Origin: Agrobacterium vitis
GTDB taxonomy: Bacteria; Pseudomonadota; Alphaproteobacteria; Rhizobiales; Rhizobiaceae
NCBI RefSeq assembly: GCF_037039395.1
Contig: NZ_CP146242.1
Location: 372,001 to 436,000, forward strand
Length of the DNA: 64,000 nt
Reading direction: 5' to 3'
Shown: positions 27,360 through 36,322 of the stretch, one piece after another
Layout of the letters: each line of letters starts with the position of its first letter
How positions within the stretch are numbered: position 1 is the stretch's first letter
Notes under the pieces: model-generated
The model's input: the letters and a program-made list of their open reading frames with translations, nothing else
The model's database searches: none
Told to the model about the DNA's origin: nothing
Made by a program: the position numbers and the translations under genes

Positions 27360-28745
27360 ATGGCCGAGGGCCTCAAGCTTTACAACACACTGACGCGCAG
27401 CAAGGTCGAGTTTACCCCGATCGACCCTAAAAATGTGCGCATGTATGTCTGCGGTCCAACGGTTTATGATTTTGCCCATATCGGCAATGCCCGGCCCGTC
27501 ATCGTGTTTGACGTGCTCTACCGGCTGCTGCGTCATGTCTACGGCGAAAATCACGTCACCTATGCCCGCAACATCACCGACGTCGATGACAAGATCAATG
27601 CGCGGGCGCTCCGGGATTTTCCCGATCTGCCATTGAATGAGGCGATTGCCAAGGTGACGCAAAAGACGGCGGATCAGTTCCAGGCCGATGTGGCGGCACT
27701 CGGTAACTTGCCGCCGACCATCGAGCCGCGCGCCACCGACAATATTCAGCAGATGATCGACATCATCGAGACGCTGATCGCCAAGGGCCATGCCTATGTG
27801 GCAGAAGGCGAAGTGCTGTTTGATACCAAGTCCATGGCGGCTTACGGCCAGCTCTCCAAGCGCAATCTGGATGAGCAACAGGCAGGCGCACGCATTGCTG
27901 TCGAGGCTCATAAAAAACATCCCGGCGATTTCGTGCTGTGGAAACTATCGAGCCATAACGAACCCGGCTGGGACAGCCCCTGGGGCCGAGGCCGCCCCGG
28001 CTGGCATATCGAATGCTCGGCAATGTCGAAGCGCTATCTGGGCGAGGTTTTCGACATTCACGGCGGCGGGCTGGACCTGATCTTCCCCCACCACGAAAAC
28101 GAAATCGCCCAATCCTGCTGCGCCAACGACACCAGCGTGATGGCCAATGTCTGGATGCACAATGGCTTCCTGCAGGTGGAAGGCCGCAAGATGTCAAAGT
28201 CTGATGGCAACTTCTTCACCATCAACGAATTGCTGGACACAGAGAATTTCGCCGGTCGGAAATGGCCGGGCGAAGTGCTGCGGCTGGCGATGCTGATGAC
28301 CCATTACCGCGAGCCGATCGATTTTTCGGTGACGCGGCTGGAGGAAGCTGAGCGGCTGATTGCCAAATGGCCAACCGGTGGGGCAGACGATGCCGCGCCA
28401 GATCAAAGCGTGCTGGATGCACTGGCGGATGACCTGAATACGGTGGCCGCCGTGCAGGCCCTTCATGCGCTCGCATCTGCGGCCAATAGCGACCCATCCA
28501 AGCTCCCGGCCTTCGTTGCCAGCGCTGCTTTGCTTGGGCTCACGCCAAAGAAGGCGGAGGTCAATGACGATCTATCTGCCGCTATCGACGCCCTTGTCGA
28601 GATGCGCCTTGAAATGCTGAAAACTAAAAACTTTGCCGAGGCCGACAAGATCCGCGACGATCTTTTGGCAAAGGGCATTCAGCTCAAGGACGGCAAGAAC
28701 AAGGACACCGGCGAGCGCGTGACCACGTGGGAGGTCAAGCGGTAA
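27360..28745 (+). CDS. cysS: cysteinyl-tRNA synthetase
   Basis: A 461-residue class I synthetase. It has the Zn/CxxP entry [17 protein letters not shown] with the HIGN ATP motif, [31 protein letters not shown], and [10 protein letters not shown] with the KMSKS loop near residue 278. It charges tRNA-Cys. The C-terminus ends TTWEVKR; the DNA for this end is duplicated 545 bases downstream. Confidence 0.97.
   Translation: MAEGLKLYNTLTRSKVEFTPIDPKNVRMYVCGPTVYDFAHIGNARPVIVFDVLYRLLRHVYGENHVTYARNITDVDDKINARALRDFPDLPLNEAIAKVTQKTADQFQADVAALGNLPPTIEPRATDNIQQMIDIIETLIAKGHAYVAEGEVLFDTKSMAAYGQLSKRNLDEQQAGARIAVEAHKKHPGDFVLWKLSSHNEPGWDSPWGRGRPGWHIECSAMSKRYLGEVFDIHGGGLDLIFPHHENEIAQSCCANDTSVMANVWMHNGFLQVEGRKMSKSDGNFFTINELLDTENFAGRKWPGEVLRLAMLMTHYREPIDFSVTRLEEAERLIAKWPTGGADDAAPDQSVLDALADDLNTVAAVQALHALASAANSDPSKLPAFVASAALLGLTPKKAEVNDDLSAAIDALVEMRLEMLKTKNFAEADKIRDDLLAKGIQLKDGKNKDTGERVTTWEVKR
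28720..28741 (+). repeat. direct repeat, copy 1 (3' end of cysS)
   Basis: 22 bases starting TGACCACGTGGGAGG are identical to 29265-29286. In this copy they encode the last residues of cysS (TTWEVKR) followed by a TAA stop. Confidence 0.9.
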
Positions 28746-28756
28746 AAGGCTTGTGG

Positions 28757-28817
28757 CTCCATCCTCTTCTCCCCAGCGGGGAGAAAGTGGCGGCAGCCGG
28801 ATGAGGGGGGCGAAGCC
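28757..28817. repeat. rhizobial-type palindromic intergenic repeat
   Basis: Contains a perfect 8-bp inverted repeat TTCTCCCC-AGC-GGGGAGAA (28767-28785) followed by GTGGCGGCAGCCGGATGAGG. This wording is familiar from short intergenic repeats dispersed in Rhizobiales genomes (recalled, not searched). It lies directly after cysS. Confidence 0.7.
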
Positions 28818-28874
28818 AAAACGTCCCTCAAAACGGGTTTGGTATATCTTTGCGACGGTATGGGAGCGACATCC

Positions 28875-29267
28875 ATGATCGATCACATGAATATCAAGGT
28901 TGCCGATTTTGAACGTGCAAAGGCATTCTATGACGCAGCCTTTGCGCCGCTTGGCGCGTCGCTGCTCTACATGGTGCCCGCTGAATATTCCAACGGCGTG
29001 AAAATGGGCGGCTATGGGCGAGACAGACCCGTCTATTGGTTGCACGAAGGCACGCCACCCGCTGGTTATCATCAGCACATCGCGTTTATAGCCAACAGCC
29101 GCGCCGAGGTGGATGCGTTCTATCAAGCCGCAATCGCCGCCGGTGGAAAAGACAACGGCCCACCCGGCCTGCGCCCGCACTACCATCCAAACTATTACGG
29201 TGCGTTTGTGTTTGATCTGGATGGCAACAATATCGAGGCCGTTTGTCACGCGAGGGAAGATGTCTGA
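28875..29267 (+). CDS. VOC family (glyoxalase/bleomycin-resistance-like) protein
   Basis: A 130-residue protein opening with MIDHMNIKVADFERAKAFYD and carrying HQHIAFIANSRAEVDAFY and FVFDLDGNNIEAVCH, the paired beta-alpha-beta modules and metal-site positions (His, Glu) of the VOC fold. The substrate is unknown. The ATG at 28875 is used because the upstream extension covers a repeat. Its stop codon TGA is the first three bases of the second cysS-end repeat. Confidence 0.83.
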   Translation: MIDHMNIKVADFERAKAFYDAAFAPLGASLLYMVPAEYSNGVKMGGYGRDRPVYWLHEGTPPAGYHQHIAFIANSRAEVDAFYQAAIAAGGKDNGPPGLRPHYHPNYYGAFVFDLDGNNIEAVCHAREDV

Positions 29268-29286
29268 CCACGTGGGAGGTCAAGCG
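29265..29286 (+). repeat. direct repeat, copy 2 (duplicate of cysS 3' end)
   Basis: Identical over 22 bases to 28720-28741. In the cysS-equivalent frame it again reads TTWEVKR and is then followed by CTGA, giving a stop. It therefore looks like a remnant of a cysS 3' end downstream of the VOC gene. Confidence 0.9.
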
Positions 29287-29348
29287 CTGATTTGCATAGA
29301 ATGGATCACTGGCATATGCTAAGGCCTATGCCAGTGATGGAGGCGAGT

Positions 29349-29606
29349 ATGAGTGTGGAGCAGGAAAGACATGTGCGGGTGTTCAAGAACGGTCGCAATC
29401 GCGCCGTTCGCATCCCCGTGGAATTCGAGTTTCCGGGCGATGAAGTGATCATGCGCAAGGAAGGCGACCGGATCATTATCGAGCCTGTTGGCAATGCCCG
29501 AAAGAAGGAAAATCTTGTCGCTTTTCTGAGAAGACAGGGAAAAATCGAAGATGATTTTCCCGATGTGGATGAAGGGCTGCTTCCTTTGCCGGATGTCACC
29601 CTGTGA
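29349..29606 (+). CDS. vapB: VapB/AbrB-type antitoxin
   Basis: An 85-residue protein. The first ~50 residues are an AbrB/SpoVT swapped-hairpin DNA-binding domain (VRVFKNGRNRAVRIP and EFPGDEVIMRKEGDRIIIEP). The C-terminal tail (LVAFLRRQGKIEDDFPDVDE) would bind the toxin. GGAGG at 29338-29342 is 6 bases before the ATG at 29349, so this start is preferred over upstream in-frame ATGs. It overlaps the next gene by 1 to 4 bases, as in toxin-antitoxin pairs, which are usually autoregulated. Confidence 0.87.
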   Translation: MSVEQERHVRVFKNGRNRAVRIPVEFEFPGDEVIMRKEGDRIIIEPVGNARKKENLVAFLRRQGKIEDDFPDVDEGLLPLPDVTL

Positions 29607-30022
29607 TGGCATTTATGCTGGATACCAATATCGTCTCCGACATGGTTCGAAATCCTGATGGGCCTGCCATGGAACGCTGGAAACAAACAGGCTATGCGGA
29701 CCTGCATCTCAGCGCCATCGTTGTCTCCGAACTCTACTTTGGTATCCAAAAGCGTGAGTCGGAACGGTTGCGGCGAGGTGTCGAGACCTTTCTGAACAAC
29801 GTCGTGATTGAGGCTTTCGAGGCACGCGCTGCCCATCATTATGCCAGCATCCGCAATGCTCTGGCAAAGGCTGGCGAGATGATTTGCCCCAACGACCTGT
29901 TCATCGCCGCCCACGCGCTGTCATTGGATATGGTTCTGGTTACCAATAATACCCGCGACTTTGCCCGTGTATCGGGGCTGAAACTGGAAAACTGGCTCGA
30001 AACCACACATGAGGGACAATAG
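29606..30022 (+). CDS. vapC: VapC-type PIN-domain ribonuclease toxin
   Basis: A 138-residue PIN domain. Acidic residues are in MLDTNIVSDM, VVSELYFG, PNDLFIAAHAL and TNNTRDFARV, giving the four-acid Mg2+ site. VapC toxins cleave tRNA or rRNA and are held inactive by VapB. The ATG at 29606 overlaps the antitoxin stop; a GTG at 29603 is an alternative. The next gene starts only 3 bases after the stop, so the toxin shares a transcript with the GFA genes. Confidence 0.87.
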   Translation: MAFMLDTNIVSDMVRNPDGPAMERWKQTGYADLHLSAIVVSELYFGIQKRESERLRRGVETFLNNVVIEAFEARAAHHYASIRNALAKAGEMICPNDLFIAAHALSLDMVLVTNNTRDFARVSGLKLENWLETTHEGQ

Positions 30023-30025
30023 GCC

Positions 30026-30514
30026 ATGGCAGAGACAATCCATACCGGCGGTTGCCAATGCGGAGCCATCCGGTTTCGTGTCAACGGCGTCTTGAAAGAC
30101 TCATCGATCTGCCATTGCCGCATGTGCCAGAAGGCATTCGGGGCCTATTATGCGCCGCTGGTCTCGGTGCGCGGGGTTGATTTTCAGTGGACACGCGGCG
30201 AGCGCAAGATGTTCCGTTCCAGCAATGTGGTGTCACGCGGCTTCTGCGCAGATTGCGGCACGCCGCTGACCTATGAGGCCCCGGATGGCATGGCGGTTGC
30301 GGCAGGTGCTTTCGACGATCCATCCATCCTGCCCCCGGTGCAGCAGTTCGGGACAGAAGGGAAAATAGGCTTTGTCGATCACCTGCACGAATTGCCAGGC
30401 AATCCGACAGAAGAAGACCTTGATGAGTTTCCATTCCTTGATGGCCTCGTCTCCTACCAGCACCCTGACCATGACACCGATGCGTGGCCCACCCCCAACG
30501 GAGCAAAGTCATGA
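30026..30514 (+). CDS. GFA/CENP-V family zinc protein, tandem copy 1
   Basis: A 162-residue GFA-domain (Mss4-like) protein with three zinc-ligand groups: GGCQCGAIRF, CHCRMCQKAFG and CADCGTPLTYE. Family members are annotated as glutathione-dependent formaldehyde-activating enzymes, but activity is proven for few. It is the first of three tandem paralogues; its stop overlaps the next start (ATGA). Confidence 0.85.
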   Translation: MAETIHTGGCQCGAIRFRVNGVLKDSSICHCRMCQKAFGAYYAPLVSVRGVDFQWTRGERKMFRSSNVVSRGFCADCGTPLTYEAPDGMAVAAGAFDDPSILPPVQQFGTEGKIGFVDHLHELPGNPTEEDLDEFPFLDGLVSYQHPDHDTDAWPTPNGAKS

Positions 30515-30974
30515 GCGAGATTTTTTCCGGCGGCTGCCAATGTGGCGCGGTGCGGTTTCAGGCGGCAAAGCTGGGACAGCCTTCCATCTGTCATTGCCGC
30601 ATGTGCCAGAAACAATTTGGTGGCTTTTTCAGTGCCCTTGTCACAGCCGATCAGGCCCATCTGACCTGGACGCGCGGCCAGCCGAAATTGTTTCGCTCCT
30701 CCGCCAAGGTCAAGCGTGGCTTTTGCGAGAAATGTGGCACGCCGCTAACCTATCAGCACCCCACCGGGGTAGAGATTGCCATCGGTGCCTTTGACAATCC
30801 CGCTGCCTTTGAGCCTGCCATTCAGGTCAATCACCACAAGCGCCTGCCTTGGATCGACACATTGTTTGAGAAGCCGGTCTATACCAGCCCGGAATATGAA
30901 GCATTTTTCGACTCTATCGAATCCTGGCAGCACCCGGATTTCGACACCCAAGTCTGGCCGGTGGAGGATGAGGC

Positions 30975-30978
<4 letters not shown>
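30511..30978 (+). CDS. GFA/CENP-V family zinc protein, tandem copy 2
   Basis: A 155-residue paralogue with GGCQCGAVRFQ, CHCRMCQKQFGG and CEKCGTPLTYQ. The ATG at 30511 overlaps the upstream stop by 4 bases, and the stop overlaps the third copy by 4 bases, so the three are translationally coupled. The later part (INHHKRLPWIDTL-like region) is clearly diverged from copy 1, so the duplication is not recent. Confidence 0.85.
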
Positions 30979-32439
<1,461 letters not shown>

Positions 32440-32454
32440 TGTTTAGTGCGGATG

Positions 32455-32649
32455 TTACCCCCCTCTGCCTTGCCAGGCATCTCCCCCTCAAGGAGGGAGA
32501 TCGGCCAGACCGACGCGCCGACCATCCAGGGTTAGTCTCTCTCAAATTCCTGCGGTCACTCGCAGGCGTCAAAAGAGAATGGCGTCAGTTCGGCATGTCA
32601 ATCTCCCCCCTTGAGGGGGAGATGTCCGGCAGGACAAAGGGGGGTATAA
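32455..32649. repeat. large imperfect inverted repeat after pip
   Basis: The left arm at 32455-32500 and right arm at 32602-32649 are about 46-48 bases with few mismatches; both contain CATCTCCCCCTCAAGG in opposite orientation. About 100 bases lie between them. The sequence style (TGCC..GCCGG..CATCTCCCCC) matches dispersed rhizobial intergenic repeats as I recall them. As RNA it would fold into a long hairpin between pip and cimA. Confidence 0.75.
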
Positions 32650-32680
32650 CCGCGAAATTCAATGCCTTTGGGAGGCACTC

Positions 32681-34297
32681 ATGAGCCGCGAAAAAATCAC
32701 CCTGTTCGATACCACGCTGCGCGATGGGCAGCAGACGCCCGGCATCGATTTTTCCGTGGAAGACAAGATTGCCATTGCCGCCATGCTGGATGATTTCGGG
32801 CTGGATTATGTCGAGGGTGGCTATCCCGGTGCCAATCCGACCGACACGGCATTTTTCTCAAAGAAGCGCACCAGCCGCGCCCGGTTCACGGCGTTTGGCA
32901 TGACCAAACGCGCCGGGATTTCCGCCTCCAACGATCCGGGACTGAGCCAGCTTTTGCAATCGAAAAGCGATGCCATCTGTCTGGTGGCGAAAAGCTGGGA
33001 TTACCATGTGAAAGTGGCGCTTGGCTGCACCAATGATGAAAATCTCGACTCCATCCGCGACAGCGTCAAGGCCGTCGTGGCTGCGGGCAAGGAAGCGCTG
33101 GTCGATTGCGAGCACTTCTTTGACGGCTACAAGGCCAATGCCGATTATGCTGTGGCCTGTGCCAAAACCGCCTATGACGCCGGTGCACGCTGGGTGGTGC
33201 TGTGCGATACCAATGGCGGCACCCAGCCGCCGGAAATCCGCACCATCATCGCCAGCCTGATTGAGTCAGGTGTTCCCGGCGCAGCCCTGGGCATCCATGC
33301 CCATAATGATACCGGCCAGGCGGTTGCCAATTCGCTGGCCGCCGTAGAAGCCGGTGTGCGCCAGATTCAAGGCACATTGAACGGCATTGGCGAGCGCTGC
33401 GGCAATGCCGATCTGACCACCATCATTCCAACGCTCTGTCTGAAGACCACCTATGCCGACCGGTTCGAGACGGCTATCGATCTCGAAAAGCTGGTGGAAT
33501 TGACCCGGCTGTCGCATGCCTTCGATGAGCTGTTGAACCGCTCCCCCAACCATCAGGCTCCCTATGTCGGTGCTTCGGCCTTTGCCACCAAGGCTGGCAT
33601 CCATGCCTCGGCGCTGTTGAAGGACCCGAAAACCTATGAGCATGTGGAGCCGGGCCTTGTGGGCAATTTCCGCAAGGTTATGGTGTCGGACCAAGGAGGC
33701 AAGGCTAATTTCATCAACGAGTTGAAACGGCGTGGCATCATGGTTGCCAAGGACGATCCGAAGCTGGACCGGCTGATCGACATCGTCAAGCAGCGCGAAG
33801 CCTCCGGCTATGCCTATGAAGGTGCCGATGGCAGTTTCGAGCTGTTGGCGCATCGCACCCTCGGCACCGTCCCGGAATTTTTCGCCGTCGAGAGCTTCCG
33901 GGTGATGATCGAGCGCCGCTTCGACAGCAATGGCAACCTGAAAACCGTGTCGGAAGCGGTGGTGAAGATGGTGATCGATGGGCAGACGGTGATGTCGGTC
34001 GCCGAGGGTGACGGCCCGGTCAATGCACTCGATATTGCGCTGCGCAAGGATCTCGGCAAATTCCAGAATGAAATAAAAGATCTGGAACTGGCCGACTACA
34101 AGGTCCGTATCCTCAATGGCGGCACCGAAGCGATCACCCGCGTTCTGATCGAATCCACCGATGCCAGCGGCGCCCGCTGGTGGACGGTAGGGGTTTCGGA
34201 AAACATCATCGATGCCTCGTTCCAGGCCTTGATGGACGCTATCGTCTACAAGCTGATGAAAAACCGCGAACTGGCTGGACGGATCGCAGCGGAATGA
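32681..34297 (+). CDS. cimA: citramalate synthase
   Basis: A 538-residue member of the LeuA/CimA family. ITLFDTTLRDGQQTPG holds the metal and substrate residues, GIHAHNDTGQAVANSLAAVEAG the HxH metal motif and GTLNGIGERCGNADL the glycine loop. A C-terminal regulatory domain (about residues 400-530) follows. It condenses acetyl-CoA with pyruvate to (R)-citramalate, an isoleucine precursor route. GGGAGG lies 6 bases before the ATG. 2-isopropylmalate synthase is the nearest alternative, but length and the opening motif favour CimA. Confidence 0.88.
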   Translation: MSREKITLFDTTLRDGQQTPGIDFSVEDKIAIAAMLDDFGLDYVEGGYPGANPTDTAFFSKKRTSRARFTAFGMTKRAGISASNDPGLSQLLQSKSDAICLVAKSWDYHVKVALGCTNDENLDSIRDSVKAVVAAGKEALVDCEHFFDGYKANADYAVACAKTAYDAGARWVVLCDTNGGTQPPEIRTIIASLIESGVPGAALGIHAHNDTGQAVANSLAAVEAGVRQIQGTLNGIGERCGNADLTTIIPTLCLKTTYADRFETAIDLEKLVELTRLSHAFDELLNRSPNHQAPYVGASAFATKAGIHASALLKDPKTYEHVEPGLVGNFRKVMVSDQGGKANFINELKRRGIMVAKDDPKLDRLIDIVKQREASGYAYEGADGSFELLAHRTLGTVPEFFAVESFRVMIERRFDSNGNLKTVSEAVVKMVIDGQTVMSVAEGDGPVNALDIALRKDLGKFQNEIKDLELADYKVRILNGGTEAITRVLIESTDASGARWWTVGVSENIIDASFQALMDAIVYKLMKNRELAGRIAAE

Positions 34298-34426
34298 GCC
34301 AAAACCATCGGATGTGCTTTCAAGTTTTCGAACATTGACATGGTCGCATTCACCAAACTCACCGATCCTTCAATGGAATGAATTTGCCGTTTGCGTCTTG
34401 AAGGCGTATCGGCAGGAAAAACAGCA

Positions 34427-35365
34427 ATGGGATCGAACATCATGACCGAGGTTGCAGCGCCAGGAACTGAGAACCGCGACAGCCTGCGCGGCTTTCTTTT
34501 TGCGCTTTCGGCCTATCTGCTCTGGGGGTTTCTGCCTCTTTACATGAAGGCCGTGGCGCATATTCCGCCCATGGAAGTGATCGCCCATCGGGTGCTGTGG
34601 TCCATTCCGGTCGCCGGGCTCGTTCTTCTGGTGCTGCGGCGCACCGATGACCTGAAGCGGGCGCTGCGCAATCCGAAAATGATCGGCATGGCGGCAATCA
34701 CCGCCTGCCTGATCAGCGTCAACTGGGGCATTTATGTCTGGGCCATCGGCGCCGGCCACGCGCTGGATACCGCGCTCGGCTATTTCATCAATCCGCTGTT
34801 TTCCATTCTGCTTGGTGCTGTGCTTTTGAAGGAAAAGCTGAAACCGGCGCAAATGGCGGCGCTGGCTTTGGTGGTGGTTGCCGTCGTCATCCTCACGGTC
34901 GATGCCGGACGCCTGCCGCTGATCGCCCTCAGCCTCACCTTTTCCTGGGGCTTCTATGCGTTTTTCCGCAAGACGCTGCCTATTGGCCCCAATCAGGGCT
35001 TTCTGCTGGAAGTGCTGCTGCTGTCACCGTTTGCCATGGCCTACCTGATCTATCTCGGCGTGACCGGACAGTCGCATTTCCTGGGGGCGTCGGATGCCAG
35101 CATGTTCAACAATACCACGCTGCTGGTCTCAAGCGGGTTGGTTACAGCCGTGCCGCTGATCCTCTACGCCAATGGCGCCAAGCTGCTGCGCCTTTCCACC
35201 ATCGGCATCATGCAATATATCGCCCCGACGATGATTTTCCTGATCGCCGTCTTCCTGTTTCGCGAAGAATTCAGCACCGCCAAGGCCATTGCCTTCCCAC
35301 TGATCTGGGTGGCTCTGGTCATCTATACCGTACCGATGCTGAAACGGCGCCCATCACAGCTTTGA
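34427..35365 (+). CDS. rarD: EamA/RarD-type drug/metabolite transporter
   Basis: A 312-residue inner-membrane protein with about ten hydrophobic segments and the RarD pattern GFLFALSAYLLWGFLPLYMK, IAHRVLWSIPVAG, NWGIYVWAI, ALGYFINPL and LQYIAPT-like IMQYIAPTMIFLIAVFLF. The substrate is unknown. AGGA lies 9 bases before the ATG at 34427; an ATG at 34442 is an alternative. The 3' end overlaps the convergent LOG gene by 12 bases. Confidence 0.88.
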   Translation: MGSNIMTEVAAPGTENRDSLRGFLFALSAYLLWGFLPLYMKAVAHIPPMEVIAHRVLWSIPVAGLVLLVLRRTDDLKRALRNPKMIGMAAITACLISVNWGIYVWAIGAGHALDTALGYFINPLFSILLGAVLLKEKLKPAQMAALALVVVAVVILTVDAGRLPLIALSLTFSWGFYAFFRKTLPIGPNQGFLLEVLLLSPFAMAYLIYLGVTGQSHFLGASDASMFNNTTLLVSSGLVTAVPLILYANGAKLLRLSTIGIMQYIAPTMIFLIAVFLFREEFSTAKAIAFPLIWVALVIYTVPMLKRRPSQL

Positions 35366-35974
35366 CAACACCTCGGCATCGCCGGAGATGCGGCCGAGCT
35401 CATCCCAGCGATCGACAATCGTCGGCACGATGGCCTCGATCTCGTCAATCACCAGCGGCTGCACCTTATGGCCGGTATGGACGAAGCCCTCCTGGCGCAT
35501 ATGGGTGATCAGCTCCAGCATCGGGTCCCAGAAGCCGTTGACATTGGCAAAGACCATCGGCTTTTCATGACGGCCAAGCTGGCCCCAGGTCATGATCTCG
35601 ACGATTTCCTCCAGCGTGCCGATACCGCCCGGCAGGGTCACGAAAGCATCGGCGCGCTCGAACATCTTGTGCTTGCGCTGATGCATGTCCTCGGTGATGA
35701 TCAATTCGTTCAACTGACCGAGAGAATGGCGCGTGGCTTCCATATCGACCAGGAATTCGGGTATAATGCCCGTCACCTGGCCACCTGCGTCCAGCACGCC
35801 GCTGGCAACGGCACCCATTATGCCCTTGGTGCCGCCGCCATAGACGAGGCGCAGGCCATGGGCGGCAATCGAGTGGCCAAGTGTGCGGCCCGCAGCCATG
35901 TAATCGGGATCGCGCCCGGGCCGTGAGCCGCAATAAACGCAGATGGATCGAATCGAAGAATGGTTTTCTGTCAT
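35354..35974 (-). CDS. LOG family protein (cytokinin riboside 5'-monophosphate phosphoribohydrolase-like)
   Basis: A 206-residue Rossmann-fold protein. SICVYCGSRPG opens the fold, VYGGGTKGIMG binds phosphate, and the PGGIGTLEEIVE motif with RKHKMFERADAF is diagnostic of LOG/TIGR00730 proteins. Many were called lysine decarboxylases, but LOG enzymes release cytokinin bases from nucleotides or act on nucleotide monophosphates. The ATG at 35974 is used; an extension to 36046 has no family features. In a plant-associated bacterium a cytokinin role is possible. Confidence 0.87.
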   Translation of the reverse strand: MTENHSSIRSICVYCGSRPGRDPDYMAAGRTLGHSIAAHGLRLVYGGGTKGIMGAVASGVLDAGGQVTGIIPEFLVDMEATRHSLGQLNELIITEDMHQRKHKMFERADAFVTLPGGIGTLEEIVEIMTWGQLGRHEKPMVFANVNGFWDPMLELITHMRQEGFVHTGHKVQPLVIDEIEAIVPTIVDRWDELGRISGDAEVLSKL

Positions 35975-36322
35975 ACGTTTAGAATGGACATCGCCGCCCG
36001 CTGACGTCAATAAAATTAACGAAAACTCCAGGAAGGCTATGAACAAACCGGGTTCATCGCTTGTGCAGCGATTAAGGAAACGTTACTGCATAAAGTCTTA
36101 AATCCCAATGGATGTAAGAGATCGGACCAGAATGCGGGACGCAATTTTTGGAAAATCCGATGGAAACGCCAAGCCCGTAGCACCGCACCGGTCTGCGGTT
36201 TTGAGCTGGGTCATGCAGTGGGGACAAAACTTTTGAGCGTCCTTCATGGGGTATTCATACCCCATGGCGCTCTATCAGTTTCAAGGGATATGGCGGAATA
36301 ATCCGCCCGGAGACGTTGGACT
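35975..36322. other. intergenic region upstream of the LysM protein gene
   Basis: 348 bases between divergent LOG and LysM genes with no credible ORF. It carries the 22-bp palindrome at 36245-36266 and presumably both promoters. Confidence 0.5.
36245..36266. promoter_or_regulatory. 22-bp perfect palindrome, candidate operator or hairpin
   Basis: CATGGGGTAT, a two-base TC spacer, then ATACCCCATG. The two 10-base arms are exactly complementary. It is 57 bases upstream of the LysM gene start and may be a dimeric repressor site or an RNA hairpin; no T-run follows, so a terminator is unlikely. Confidence 0.5.

Noticed and set aside
28757..28817. Terminator for cysS
   Set aside because: The palindrome lacks a T-run and matches a dispersed-repeat style; listed as a repeat instead.
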